From contig OU612065.1 of the NCBI GenBank assembly GCA_914767715.1, positions 6,384,001 to 6,448,000 on the forward strand: DNA of 64,000 nucleotides, given 5' to 3'. The translations under genes were made by a program, and so were the position numbers. Shown here piece by piece: positions 38,510-58,400 of the stretch (the first letter of the stretch is position 1; each line of letters starts with the position of its first letter). The stretch is from Membranipora membranacea. Taxonomy: Eukaryota > Bryozoa > Gymnolaemata > Cheilostomatida > Membraniporidae. The notes beneath the pieces were generated by a model. That model did no database searches. It saw only the letters and a list, made by a program, of their open reading frames with translations, and was not told the origin of the DNA.

Positions 38510-39576
38510 TTCACAACATTGATATCACAGGAATTAAACACCAAAAGGTATCCAGCTTTAGGCTCAGAAACCTTGGGTATCACTAAATGTGTTTGAAAGA
38601 GAAACAACATATCGTCTTGCTTTTACGAATTAGATAATGAGAAAATGATCATTTTAGGGTATTTGCTTTGCCTAAATACTTGCTGGAGATCATGCTTGTT
38701 CTATACATACGTAAAACAATCCATGTAGCACTGTAATCTCCGGGACTAGCAATGGGAAAAACTCATTATTTATTTGCTTTCATCAGAGCACAACACATAT
38801 TGTACCTCTCTGGAAGCTGGACTTTGTCCGAAAGTCATCTAACACCAGAAAAATGTGAGCTAGATTATATATCTAGAATGTTTGTGTTAGAAAAGTATAT
38901 ATATATTTCTGGTGCACCGAAAACGGCAGGAATTTTTCCACTCTCTTTCACTACTCATATATGTCATATCACTTGTATCAAGGTGGTGGTGATTCTAGAA
39001 AAGCATTTCCTTGTAGATCTTATACTTACTGATATGTTTAATCATGAGAAAAGGTGAAAATTATCCCATATTCACCTTAACTTTGGCATTTGAAAGGTGT
39101 CATCGCTTAAAAAAAAGTGGAAAGCAGCTAACATAGTATTTCAAACTGACTCCGTTGTCTCCCAACAATCACTTCAGAGTAGAGACATTGCTAAGATGAA
39201 CTAAGATACTGCAGTCACCCAGGATCACTAACAACACTGGGGCCCATTATACCTTGACTTGAGCAAAGCTTGTGAACACACATGCACTTTCCAAACATAC
39301 TGTGAAAACTGATGAATAAGAGTTGCTTCCCCAATTCAAAGAGCAAAGGGTTATCTGCACCTTCTATGGAAATGATATAGTTGTTGGTTACCCCCCAATT
39401 CAGTCGAAGTAGTGTCTTTATCAGTCATGTATATCATAGTGGAAACAAATTAAAGTATAATATTGGAGTTAATTGGCCGACTAATTTATTGATCTGTATC
39501 AGTTACCAAAGCTAGGAATTAGGTGAAGAAGGCTTCAATAGTTTACCCAGCAGTTTATGTGTTTTAACACATCAGG
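38510..39576. other. CISD2-GNG intergenic or GNG 5' intron
   Basis: No gene recognised. A plus-strand frame at 38752-39057 lacks recognisable motifs. The base just before the GNG ATG is preceded by ACACATCAG, a possible acceptor, so an upstream untranslated exon may lie here. Confidence 0.4.
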
Positions 39577-40672
39577 ATGTCATCAACCACCATGCAACTC
39601 CAGAAGCAGGTAGCTCAGTTGAGAACTGAAGCATCCATAAGCAGAGTTAGACTCACAATGTCTCTAAAAGAGTAAGTAATGGAGCACACTTCTTTCATTT
39701 TAAGTTTTAGTAAAAAAGTGCCATTATTATTATCATGATATGATGATAGATAATAGTGATTGGTCTATATATCACCAACTAAGGAGTAAAAGAGTCTTCT
39801 ACTTCTCTTTACATTGGCCTATACGCCTTACTTATACTTATTCAATTTCATATACATATTGTACAATTTGTTTTTATATACACTACATACATACATACAG
39901 TGACTGTACAGTGTACAGTACAGTAGGCCCTAGCTAGGCTAGCCTAGGCCTAGAAGGGAGCCTTTTAGAGTAAGCTAGTATAGCCTATCTATTCTAATTG
40001 ACATACATAGTAAGTTAGTATGTGTGTATATATCAGTAACATGTATAATGTGTATAGGCCCTTGGGGAAGGAGTCTTTACATTGGGTAAGCCTGGTTTCA
40101 CTTCAGCCAGTACAGTGATTATGTGTAACACCAAGGAATACTCCTTGGTAACACTAAACTAACCGCACCAGTATACTCTTGCTTGGTTCAATCAAGGAGT
40201 AACAGCTGTTGTTCCTTTGTTGAATCGATAAAACTAGCTAAATAAATCAATCTATGCCTTATTGCTCTTAGACAAAACCCGATTTAGGAAAGGTTTAAAG
40301 CAGTGATATTGACAATGACAAGTATACCAGTGCCAGTTTCAATGTCTATCAAACACGACTATCAGTTGAATCGATACAGTCATCACAGAGTGACACTTTA
40401 CTTAGTCTTAGGTCTCTCTTAATTGTCCAACCCCAGCCAGTATTCTTTGCGTCATCTCCAGATCAGTCAACCATAGGATCTCTCGGCCCACCCCAGACTT
40501 GACATCTATCCAGCTATCACCTACACTAGTTGGCCTAGTCTAATACAACGACATTATATTTTGCAGAATGATCGACCACATACAGAAATACGAAGCCAAT
40601 GATCCTTTTGTTGCCGGGATTGCCCAGCATGACAACCCATTCAAGGACCAGAAGGGATGTCTCATACTTTAA
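39577..40672 (+). CDS. GNG-like: Heterotrimeric G-protein gamma subunit
   Basis: G gamma pairs with G beta at the inner plasma membrane. Two exons, 39577-39671 and 40567-40672, join in phase to give 66 residues, the usual size. The first part is a coiled-coil forming helix (QLQKQVAQLRTEASISRVRL). The second holds the conserved segment AQHDNPFKDQKG and ends in the CaaX box CLIL. Leucine in the last position predicts geranylgeranylation. The intron position, in the middle of the helical region, is typical of animal G gamma genes. The intron contains palindromes of the CAAGGAG family at about 40131 and 40185. Which vertebrate subtype it matches is unclear. Confidence 0.93.
40131..40148. repeat. 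CAAGGAG-family palindrome in the GNG intron
   Basis: CCAAGGA-ATAC-TCCTTGG, flanked by GTAACA/GTAACA. An imperfect second member follows at about 40185-40226. Confidence 0.75.
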
Positions 40673-40685
40673 TTCTCTCCTCAAG

Positions 40686-41053
40686 GTATGTGTATCTCCT
40701 CTTGTTTAGCTGTTCTTTAGGTGGCAGTTTTCATCCATCAGTATCTTATCTCTGTATTTAAACTAAAACTCCACTCATCAAAACATTGTATAGGACTGTT
40801 AGGTGAGGAGTCACACCCAAAATCAAACATGGGCAGTATGTACGTATAATGAAAACTTGCTTTAAGCAATGAACTTTGCTTTAAGTGTGAGTGTGATATT
40901 AACCCATTTGATAAAAATTATCATAACATTCTCTTGCTAAACTGTTAACAACACTATTATACGTAAAGTCATACTGTAAACTAAAACAGTAAACTGAGCT
41001 GTATCAATGAAACCTCTCATAATGCTCTAACCTCTCATCTCGTTTTGTTGCAG
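40686..41053 (+). other. Predicted intron in the GNG 3' UTR
   Basis: Thirteen bases after the stop codon there is a strong donor, TCAAG|GTATGTG, and at 41053 a good acceptor, GTTGCAG|ATTTT. The gap to the stop is short enough that the intron would not be expected to trigger nonsense-mediated decay. Confidence 0.5.
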
Positions 41054-41931
41054 ATTTTCCAACTCTAGTCGTTTTTTACATGATGTACATCTCTGACTCC
41101 AAATGACCTGTAGCTGTTATTACCACGCAAGAATCTCTCTGCTAACTGTACCTTGACAACTACATCTTATAAACTACCACAAACTTCTTCAATCTATTTT
41201 AGACATTGTAGTGAAACAGTAAAATTTTTTGTTTTTACTATCTATTATTGTTGCTGTATTTATGTTGTCTGCTTTTAAAAAATAAGGAAATGAATAGTGC
41301 ACTTGCGTAAAAGTTTTAAATGCCGAGTAGACATCCACATGGTTAGTTTTATTGTCAAGGGTCTTTTTAAAAATAAAAAAGCTTCACCGAGTAATACAAG
41401 TATTATGTTGGATTCATCATTAAAAGTCAGTGCGTAAGTACAATGTAATATTCATCATTATAGTTTCGAATCAATGAAAGTTGAAATTGACAACTTCAGT
41501 TATAAAATATGTGAATGATCTTGTTATAAATAGTATGCACCCTTTTGTAGGGTTTCAGCAGGGAGGGTATATCCCACCCTCCCTGGTTTCAGGAATCGCC
41601 GCGCAAGAATGACATGACTTGAGCATAGGAAATAAAATAGGTTTGTAACAATGATGCACAGGTCCCTCATAATTGGAATGACAAGTTGAGAATGCTACTA
41701 CAGTCGTACTGCGATCACTGATACTTCACCACCCCACTGGTATAAAAATCACTAACAGTGAGCAATAAGAATCTAATCATTAGACACTAATCTACCCCTG
41801 CTTGTAGAAACAATAAAAAAATTATAATAATACATATATACCTATTTGGAATTGATTAAAAGACCAAGCAAAATCTGCATTTCATTATCTGAATAATAAC
41901 AATATAGGAAGATGTTGGGTTGTGGACATAA
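41054..41931. other. Convergent 3' ends of GNG and SH2D4
   Basis: The GNG 3' UTR enters from the left and the SH2D4 3' UTR from the right. AATAAA-type signals on the plus strand occur near 41372 and 41628; a minus-strand AATAAA (TTTATT on plus) occurs near 41348. The two transcripts may overlap tail to tail. Confidence 0.35.
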
Positions 41932-49192
<7,261 letters not shown>

Positions 49193-50461
49193 CTATAATT
49201 ACAAAAAAAAGCGATGATGGTATTGGGCATAGAAAAGTGTCTTTTGCAAACACATCATCTGAGAGTCACTTTGTTAACAATGTTCAGAAAATGTGCATTG
49301 ATTGAGCTATTCATTCTAATATAATTTTTTTAATATATTTTTGCATCATTAAGAACTATCCGAACAACAATTTTAGTATAAGTAGTCCTTACATCCACAA
49401 AACAGGCATACAAAGTCTGTGGATTGTACTACCACTGACAGGTTTCAGTTATAACATGTTTAGACATAGTTCCTGATACAGTAAGGGAAGTTGATATGTC
49501 TAAGCCTGATTTAAAAAAAAACTCCTTCTCTTCAATAAAGAGGTCATTGCCTGTGATCAGAGGTAAAATTCTGACAATAAATATTGTCTATGTAGTGCTA
49601 GAGGCTAAACTCTCACCATGCATAAGCTGGTGAAATTTCCCAATATGGCCAGTTATGTCAGTAAGTAAGTGTGACTTAAAAAAATGGACAAGAAATATAG
49701 AGAAAACTTTTCTTCTGTGAAAAGAGAGAACAAACTCAGTATTCTGGGACTAGAAGAAGTCGATGGCCTTTGGCCTCACAAAACTTAATCAGGCACTGGA
49801 AAAAGACTATTTCAATTGACATGTGAAGCATTCCTATTGTGTGCATTATCTTGTATCGCTTCTCATTCTGCATTATTTGATTTATGATCGAGTGGCAATA
49901 CTACGAGTTCATGGGCCGTCAGATAACTTTGGGACTCGGCATTCTAGCGCCAATGAGCCTGAAAAATACTCTATGACTTCAGGAGGGTCCGCCTGAGCGA
50001 CCACTAGCATCAAATGTTTTGTGTCAATACACTACTTGAGTGGACCTCCAGAACATTGTTGTAGCAAGACTCACAGGCAATCAACCAGCTGTCTCGGTTC
50101 GGTGATCGAGTAGTATGTCAGACCATGTATACAACGGTGGCGGAACAACATTTAATTAGCCTGCTGTGAAAGCATGCTCTGTTGTTAATAATTTGACATG
50201 TCTGCAAACATGTGGTGTTATGATCATTGTAAAGCTGATAATACAAAGGACCTCAAAGCATGTGCTGATTGACTCAGGGAGAATGGTTGACTGGTTGATT
50301 GACTTGAGAGCACTCTTGAACAGCAGACTGCTTGTATTGAAAGCAGATCTGCAATCACATCAAGTGATGGTATCGGACAGCTGGATGTGCCAAAACACCC
50401 AGACAGCACATAAATAGTAGAACCCTGAATCAAACTTTTAAGGAATAATATGTGCACATAT

Positions 50462-50527
50462 CAGGTCCACTCCAAAACCTAGGTTTCTGTCAAAAATTGT
50501 CAGAGACCCAGGTTTTTGAGTACCTGA
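50462..50527. mobile_element. Short relative of the 135-bp hairpin
   Basis: The ends CAGGTCCACTCCAAAACCT and AGGTTTTTGAGTACCTG are an imperfect inverted repeat matching the ends of 34791-34925. The middle is much shorter. Confidence 0.6.
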
Positions 50528-50669
50528 CGTGAGTATATGATATCCGCAAACAGAATGTAAAATGATTTACCAGGGAGTATTATGGTCTGTCACTTTTACT
50601 CACTGGACTGTAAGACCACTGCAGTTCCTCTAACTCTGAGCTTTGTTGTGTGGGCTGGGAGGATAGATG

Positions 50670-50736
50670 CATGGGCCACTGGGACTTACATGTCTTTACT
50701 TTGCCAATGTCCAGTATCAACTCCCAGGGGCCCATG
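50670..50736. mobile_element. Partial copy of the hAT-like palindromic MITE
   Basis: The left arm (CATGGGCCACTGGGACTTAC onward to CCAATGT) matches 50970-51011, but most of the right arm is deleted, leaving only CTCCCAGGGGCCCATG. Flanking octamers GATAGATG and GATGGAAG agree at six of eight positions, a possible decayed target duplication. Confidence 0.7.
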
Positions 50737-50969
50737 GATGGAAGCCCTCGCCAGTCTCTAAAATCTCAATTTTTTCTTAAATTATTCAGAGAATATATAT
50801 CTGAATGATCTGGGAGAAAATTGAGAGCTTCCATCCTTCTTACCCCAACCCAACGAAGCCCAATGTTGTGAAGTACAGTTGTCCTATGCCTCATTGTAGT
50901 AATTAATTAAGGCTTAAGCCTCTTATTCTTATCTACAATTTTGGGCAGAGTGAGAGTCACATCACTGCT

Positions 50970-51053
50970 CATGGGCCCCTGGGACTTACATGTCTTTACT
51001 TTGCCAATGTAGACATTGGCAAAGTAAAGACATGTAAGTCCCAGGGGCCCATG
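50970..51053. mobile_element. 84-bp perfect palindromic MITE with 8-bp target duplication
   Basis: Two 41-bp arms starting CATGGGCCCCTGGGACTTAC are exact reverse complements around a 2-base centre. The octamer TCACTGCT occurs immediately on both sides (50962-50969 and 51054-51061). An 8-bp duplication is the size made by hAT and P superfamily transposases. Confidence 0.9.
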
Positions 51054-52450
51054 TCACTGCTGTCCTTTGCCACTGTCTGTTTAAGTGGCCCAGCACTTCA
51101 GTGATGGACCTGAAGTGTTACTACTAATAGCTATTGTGTTTGAAGTCTGCTAATCTGCCTACAGTTGTATACCAATACAAGGAAATGAAGGGTTCCTGAC
51201 TGGAGCAGCAGATTCTCCTGTACTAACTAAACTAAATAATTTTTGATTGTTCCTGTTTATACAATTGTGAATACTTTGATCGCTAATATTCTAAAGTAAA
51301 TGTTGAAAGAAAACTCCTCAATTCAGTGATTGTTGGAAAGGTAACTCCAGATAGTTGAATTATTCCAAGGGCTCCCCGCATGAGAAACACTCTGCCCCTC
51401 CATGGTGGAAATACTATCATTGTTACCACAAATGATACTTGAATGTAGAAATAAACATAACAAATCATACCTGGGAACCCTATTCCCTAACCAAAATATG
51501 GTTCTGATGATTTGTGGGTGTAGAAGATCACCAACGTGCCAAACATGTGAGCTATCACCTCACTTTTGAACAGTGAAGTTGCAATAATGCCTCTTTTTCG
51601 AACTCCATCTATGGTAAATTTTTATTGCAAGTTTTGAAAAATGGCGTCTTAAAACATAGTTTAAATTTTATCAATTGTTTGTCAATATTGACAGGAAGGA
51701 CACCAAGCTGTGTATTTTGATGAAGTTGATGGTTATTTCATAAGTTTTGTATCAGGGTTGTGGAGAAAATTTGTCAGCTGTAGATAATAGCAATTTCTCT
51801 ACAAAATTTATCTGGTTTTGCTGAAATCATTGAACTAGATTATGACATTGATATTTCACCAGCAGTTATCATCCTTGTGTAGTACTGAATAAGAGAATGG
51901 GACGACTGGTATCTGAACGGGTTTTATATTTCAGCGCATAACCACATTTGTGACAAATAAACAAAAAATTATTTTTGATGGAAGAGGAGTGCACAAGGAT
52001 AGTTTGTACACAAGGATAGTTTGTGCACAATATCAAATATTTACAAGAATAATATTTCTATGACCAATAAAAAACTAGGTAGGTGCTCTATCTCAGATTA
52101 GATGCTGCGAAAATTCTGAAGATGACACAAATTAACAGACAAATTTTGTTGGCAGCTGAATTTAAAATGATGACTTGAGCAATAACACAGCTATGCGGCA
52201 AATCTACAGAGGTGAAAAACTTTTGTATTCATTTTACATACATTACATTTTTATTCCGAGTTTATAAATATTTCAGGAATGTGATTTTAAGCATTACTTA
52301 GATTGATGTCATCAGTAAAAAAAGACAAGAGAGGTTTTTGAACACGGACGGAAGGATTCATTAGAAAATATATCAACTTTGTTATAGTTTTGGCTTTACC
52401 TGAATATATAGTTATCAAATAAAAATCAATATGTAGTATAAAAAGTATAA

Positions 52451-55400
52451 CTATCTTGTTGTAGTGAGCACATTCTGTGTACTCCTGATTTCTCCTTCTA
52501 AAACCATCAGTTCTTGTTTCAGTTGTTCATTCAAGTCAAATTGAGTATTCTTCTTAGGAGTAGCTATCATCATGCCATCTGAAAAACAACCACACAAGAC
52601 ATTCAGCGAAGCAAACACTGATTATCCTCTGAACCCTGACAATATCTTTTGCTTTCTTCCAATCTTAGCAGTGAAGCAACTTACTTTCACAAGACAGCAG
52701 GAATAGATATTGGCAAAATGCTCATATACGCAACAGTAAGTTCTATGAAAGTGCCACTGCACTGTCCTACAAGGTATTGATGGGATCAGGGAGGTACAGA
52801 GTTTTCAAACTCCTTGATGGGATCTATGCGAGCTATGACTCTTGGATCCGGGAAATTAGGTAACATCATCCAGTTTTATTTTGAGATATGGGCTTTTCAA
52901 ATTTGAAGTTTTGAATCAGGCCATATGGATCCAATAACTCCTGTGGTCAGGGCGTTTTAAGTCTTCACAGGGTATATTATCGAAAAGTTGTGCTCTGCCT
53001 CCAATTCAAATGATGAGCACTATATTGTATCATTACTCCTACTGTAATTCTCTACGAGATAGAAAACACTTACTGTTTGGAGATTGAGTATGATATGGTT
53101 GAGAAAATGAAGCTCCGGGAGGTCTCGAGTTATACCCAGGAGGTGGAGCCCCTATCATGGTGCTATTCATCGAGCCAGGTTGAGGCGGGGATGGTAAAGC
53201 TTTCATCGGAAGGTGTGGTGATGTGCTGTGCATGGACGACTGCTTAGAAGCCATCATTCGACCATGAGAAGGAGGAGAGTGTTGGAAGGCATTTCGAGCA
53301 CCGAGTGATTTTGATACTTCAAATTTTTGTGTGTATGAGTTCCTGTAAGTAAACATATTAAGCAGAATTAACCACAGCTTTGTGTCTTTTAATTTTGATT
53401 ATGGCCTTCAACAGAGTCACTATGCAGCTGTGTCAACGACTAAAATAAAAAAACTTATGTCCTTCATTACAGAAAATAATATAACTTTATATTTCAATAT
53501 TTTAATAAAGGAGTACTTACGCATGGGGTACAGGAACATTATGAGAATTTCTCATCGGAGGTGTAGGTTTATTATAACTGTGAGGTGAGACCTGAGGTGC
53601 ACCTATTCTAAATCCAGCCTTATTGTTATTACCAGGTGGAGGTGTCTTATGTTTGACTGGTGGTAGACCGGGTATTGTGTTCTGTCAATATAAAAAAAGA
53701 GCTCTAACAGTTATGTAGCTTTATAGCTGGGAAGGTATAAGGAAATTTATATCATCATGGTTAGGCAGTGATAAAAATGTACAGACAAATCACATCAAAC
53801 TTCTTTTTTCGTAAATAGCAGAATATACAGGTTGATTCTAGGAGTAGGAGGTGGCTCAGTTGGTCAGAGCGCCTTTCATTAGCATGCAAATGTTGAAGGT
53901 AGTGGGTTAGCATCCCACTGCAGTCCATCAACTACTGGGGTTGGTCCCCAGGTGTGCTTCGACCTGCCTGCAAACAGAGAGTAACATGCCGCAGATATGG
54001 CGGCCTAGCCCCTTAGGCAGCTTATAATTCGCCGCCAATGCTTCGACATGTGGCATGTGATATGACAAATTTTAATCAATCCTAATGTGGTATAACATAA
54101 CAATCACAAGTATCGATAATACACTTACAGGTTTGTATACTGGTTGCTGTGTATAATGTGTAGGGAAGCCACCGTTATATGAAGCTCTGTATACATCAGG
54201 TACGGAGTGATAACTCCTCAGAGTGCTGCCACTCGATGCACTGTGTAGATCATTGTGAGGATCATGCCACGAGTTCTGTCTAGTCGAGTGATGACTTCTG
54301 TAAATCGGAGGCTGCTGATCTCCATTTAGGATGAATCTACAGATGAAAACATATCGATAGTAACTTAAAAACTCTTGCAATTATACCAAGGAATTTTCGC
54401 CTTGAAAAATACCTAGTTATTTTGTTAACTTGAGCATATCAATAGTTATAATTAGGGCTACAATACAATTAATTTTGAGTTGCTCAGAGCCGAACACGAT
54501 TTTTTTAAATTGAACATGATTTGAATATTCATTATTATAACAAAAACACACTATAGGAAGCTGTGATAGTACAACGAGGTACATCACAACACACACAATA
54601 TTTCCAGCGTTAACTGTAGCGCTTGCCAGGAGTAATTTCTTCCAAGCATACATGCTAACAAAGATTGTAAGTAAAAACAATGAACTTGTGTTGGGAAGAT
54701 TGAAGATGTTAATTCATCCCACAATCCTCTGATAAATCAGAAAAGGCCAGTTTCAAAAAAGATACAAAACACATACCTTTGTAGCTCTTCCACTTTTCTC
54801 TGTAACCTGTCGTTTTCCCTGACTATGTGTTGCTGATCTCTCTTCATTCTGTCCCTGATCTGTAAATGCTCACTGTTCTCTGTTCTTAGTGCTTCATTCT
54901 CTACCATGTATTCCTACCAGGGTAAATATTAAATGTTGCATTGAGGGCTCAAGAGATACACTTACCAAACAGTAAAAAATTGAAATTATGCATCAGTTTT
55001 TGAAATTGCAAAGCAAACGTCACAATACATGGAGGGTTGTTTGTCTTGATCATTATATGCAGGTAAATGATTGACTGCAAATAATTATGTCTTGATTTTA
55101 TGCCACCTTATCACTTGCGGTCAGCTGAGACATTGAAGCTTGTATTAAGTGCATCTCACCTGAAGCATTTCATAAAGGTCTGTATTCTCTGTGACAAAGG
55201 ATTCCATGACGGCTTTAGAGTCAACTTTATGTTGACCTCCATTATTCCCACCTTGACCTAAAATACATGAACCACATAAGGAGTACAAGTATAACAGGAT
55301 ATTGGGTAGTGAGACAACATGGAGTAGATTGGAGGTAGTCGTGTGTGTTTTTCAGCTTTACAGTGACAACAGTCTCATGAATTATTGATAAATGAATCAA

Positions 55401-58400
55401 ATAATCAATTTGTAGAATTCGTAGTTCAAGTAAGAATAGACACAATTGGAAATTCTTGGCTTAAAATTTTGTATAATGAAAAAAGTTATACAATTTGAAT
55501 ATCCAATAACCTTGAAAGGAAAGGATAGATGGATTAATTGATGAAGCAGACATGAAGCAGGTGAAAATTGAGAAATTTGCGCCAGAATAAGTGTAAGTTA
55601 TGATCGCGGGCACACTAAAGACACAACATACAGCAGTCTAGTTCTAGTGCAAAGAATGCCATAATTTAAAAAAAAATCAATTGTTATATTTGATTTATTT
55701 TAATGCATTCAACAAACATCAGAAGTCAAGTCAAGCCACAAATTAGAGTATCCAACTGTTTTTAGATACTCTTTACAGCTATTTCAATTCACTTTTCCTT
55801 ATCTGTTCTGATAGGTGAACTGCTGTATCCCTGAGACCCACTAAAACTAAGTGCGTCATTTATTTCAAGTGTTTACTTCAAAAACCTAAATTAATTAACT
55901 CAAATAGAATAGAATGTAATGCAAGGAGAGAAAAATCATTAACAAACTTTTTGGTGAAACCAGAAACAACATGGTCTTTGAAAAGAGATAATAGTATGTA
56001 GCACCGGTCAACAGGTGCTCAGCAGGTGCTCGGCTGATGGTGACAGGTGTATAGTAGGCATGAGAGCAATATCCCTCGAATATGTTGGGAAAGTCTGGGT
56101 CAACTGCAGCAGTGTCATGAGAGAAAACAATCACGACTAATAATTAGGATTTGACTGCTCAGTGCTCACCTAGCTTAGCTTTGTCTCTAGGTGACTTGAC
56201 TTCACTCGGCACATGAGCATGCTCTCTTAACAACTGATTCTCTGCTTTCAGCACTTTAATTTCCTTTTTGAGGGTCATAATCAGCCTCTCCCTCGGGTCC
56301 TAAGAAAGATCATCAAAATAATTGTAGTTCTTGCATAAAATTTAAGAATGCTACACATAATTCAACCTTTGCATAATGTCCAGCTGGCCTGTGAGTTTCA
56401 GCACCCGACTTGACACCCCAAAATAGCCATCCACAACCAGCAATATCATGAGAAATATTTGATAAGGATTCATTTACAATAAATATGAATTTCTCAACAA
56501 CACGTCTAGCATTTCCAATCCTTTGTAATTTAATGCTAGCCTGATGTATGACATCATACCATTATTAAACCCGTCGGGAGACTCACCATTTTGACGACAG
56601 GTTTGTTTTTTATCTTCTTTGTCCTTGTTGCATATCTCAGAGTGTTCATAGTTTCCCCCTGGTTGAACTTTGAGGGGCTGACGCAGGCGATCTAAAATAG
56701 TACATTGTCACTTTGTCAGGTGACTACTACAACAATGCTCAGCCCGTGAGCAATGTGATACAGTAAATTGTTACACAATTAGTAACCGGAGAAACTGTAT
56801 AGATAGATCAATACATAGTAAATAAATACAGCTGCTTAGATTAACTAAGGGAAAAGGGGACACAATTACAGTCTATTTATACCCGTGAAAACTATAGCCT
56901 CAGGCTATTTTACAAGGCGGAAGGTGTGAATTCATCAGGTATGAAAAGCGGATGTGTGGTTGGTCAGTTATGGAAACTAGTCTTATTTGCACTGTTCTTT
57001 TGCAAAAATAACAGGAATTTGCTTGAAGCTGATAAGACATGAACATAAACTTATTTCCACAACGACTGATAGTGGCGATAGTGATAAGGCACAATAAATT
57101 TCTCTCACCATGAGTGTCACTCCGTTACCACCAATGCTGTCAGCCAATAGCTTAGTGAGTTTACTATCTCTGTATGGTATATGACCATTTCTCTTTTTAG
57201 GATCCCCCAATGCTGATATACACTTCCCTGAAAGATCACAGAATTAATGAGGATATGACAAAGTGTCCGACCTCCAGATACCCAAGTGCTGATAGATGCA
57301 AAAATTGGGAAAACTTTTCTAAAGAATTCCGCACTGCAGTTCTTACAGAGTATTGATGGACAGCAGAATATGAGTTTTGTTAGTGGAAATGTATTTCTAG
57401 TAAATCCTCACCGCAGACAATCCCTGACAAGCAACATATGAAAACTTATGAAAATGTTTTAGCACACCCTCACCTAAAACCAGTAAACTCTTGTTGATAT
57501 TGTTCGTTTCAAGAAGTTGGTCACCTGATGTATTTGTGTCTTTGACCTTTTCACTTCCTGTAAAATGGAAAATTTTTTGATAAAATGCTGTGAAATATGT
57601 GAACACTCTATCACTTTCAATCACTAAACCTATTGATTATAGTTATATTTGAGCTCGATGCTGTATTTTATATAAAGAGTTGCCCTTTCATTGAAAAGGT
57701 GCAGACTACTCCTACACACAGCATTTTGTATCTAAAACCTCAAAATTTTTAACTGAGCAAGCTGATGAAAAAAACATAAATTCCAATAACACAGTAGCAG
57801 ATTGTGATTTAGAACAGCTCCTGTGGCGTCTTATCGAGATTCAGGGACAATTGGATTGAAGATTTCACTATAACCGTATATAACCACACGAGAGTACAGC
57901 CTTGACCAGCAGTTATCTAGACAAACTAAATACGCAAAGAAAAACAATAAATCTGAGTTTGGGAGAGTGAAACTCACCAGCAAGATCTACAAAAGTAAGT
58001 TTGCCATGTTTGGTGATGTAGAGATTCTCGTCCACAGCATCCTGTTGCTCACTGGCTATATCTATAGTTAACATACTATGACTGCGACTAGAGAAATCAT
58101 TCATATTGTGTGCACTAGTGGATCTGTTGTTCAGACCTACAAAAGTAAAAATACATTTCTCATTCTTATATTATGCCTGTCTTTCGTTCTCAATTCATAC
58201 TAATTTGAGTGAAAATACAATCGTATAAAATTTGAGCCCATTTCTTACCAAAGCCCGGTTCTTCAGCTGTTTCCTTGAAATGCAAATGCACCATCTCACC
58301 ATCAGCACAATGTGGTTTTAATGAGATGACAAACTCATCAGCATGTTTAAAGTTACAGCAATAACCATCACTGTCTGAAGTTAAAACTTGTGGTTTGGTT

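Larger units (their letters stand above)
49193..52450. other. SH2D4-KIF12 intergenic region
   Basis: SH2D4 promoter side on the left, KIF12 3' UTR on the right. Between them are the 66-bp hairpin at 50462 and the palindromic elements at 50670 and 50970. A plus-strand frame at 50166-50417 has no recognised motif. Near 51995-52030 the 14-base phrase CACAAGGATAGTTT is tandemly duplicated. Confidence 0.45.
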
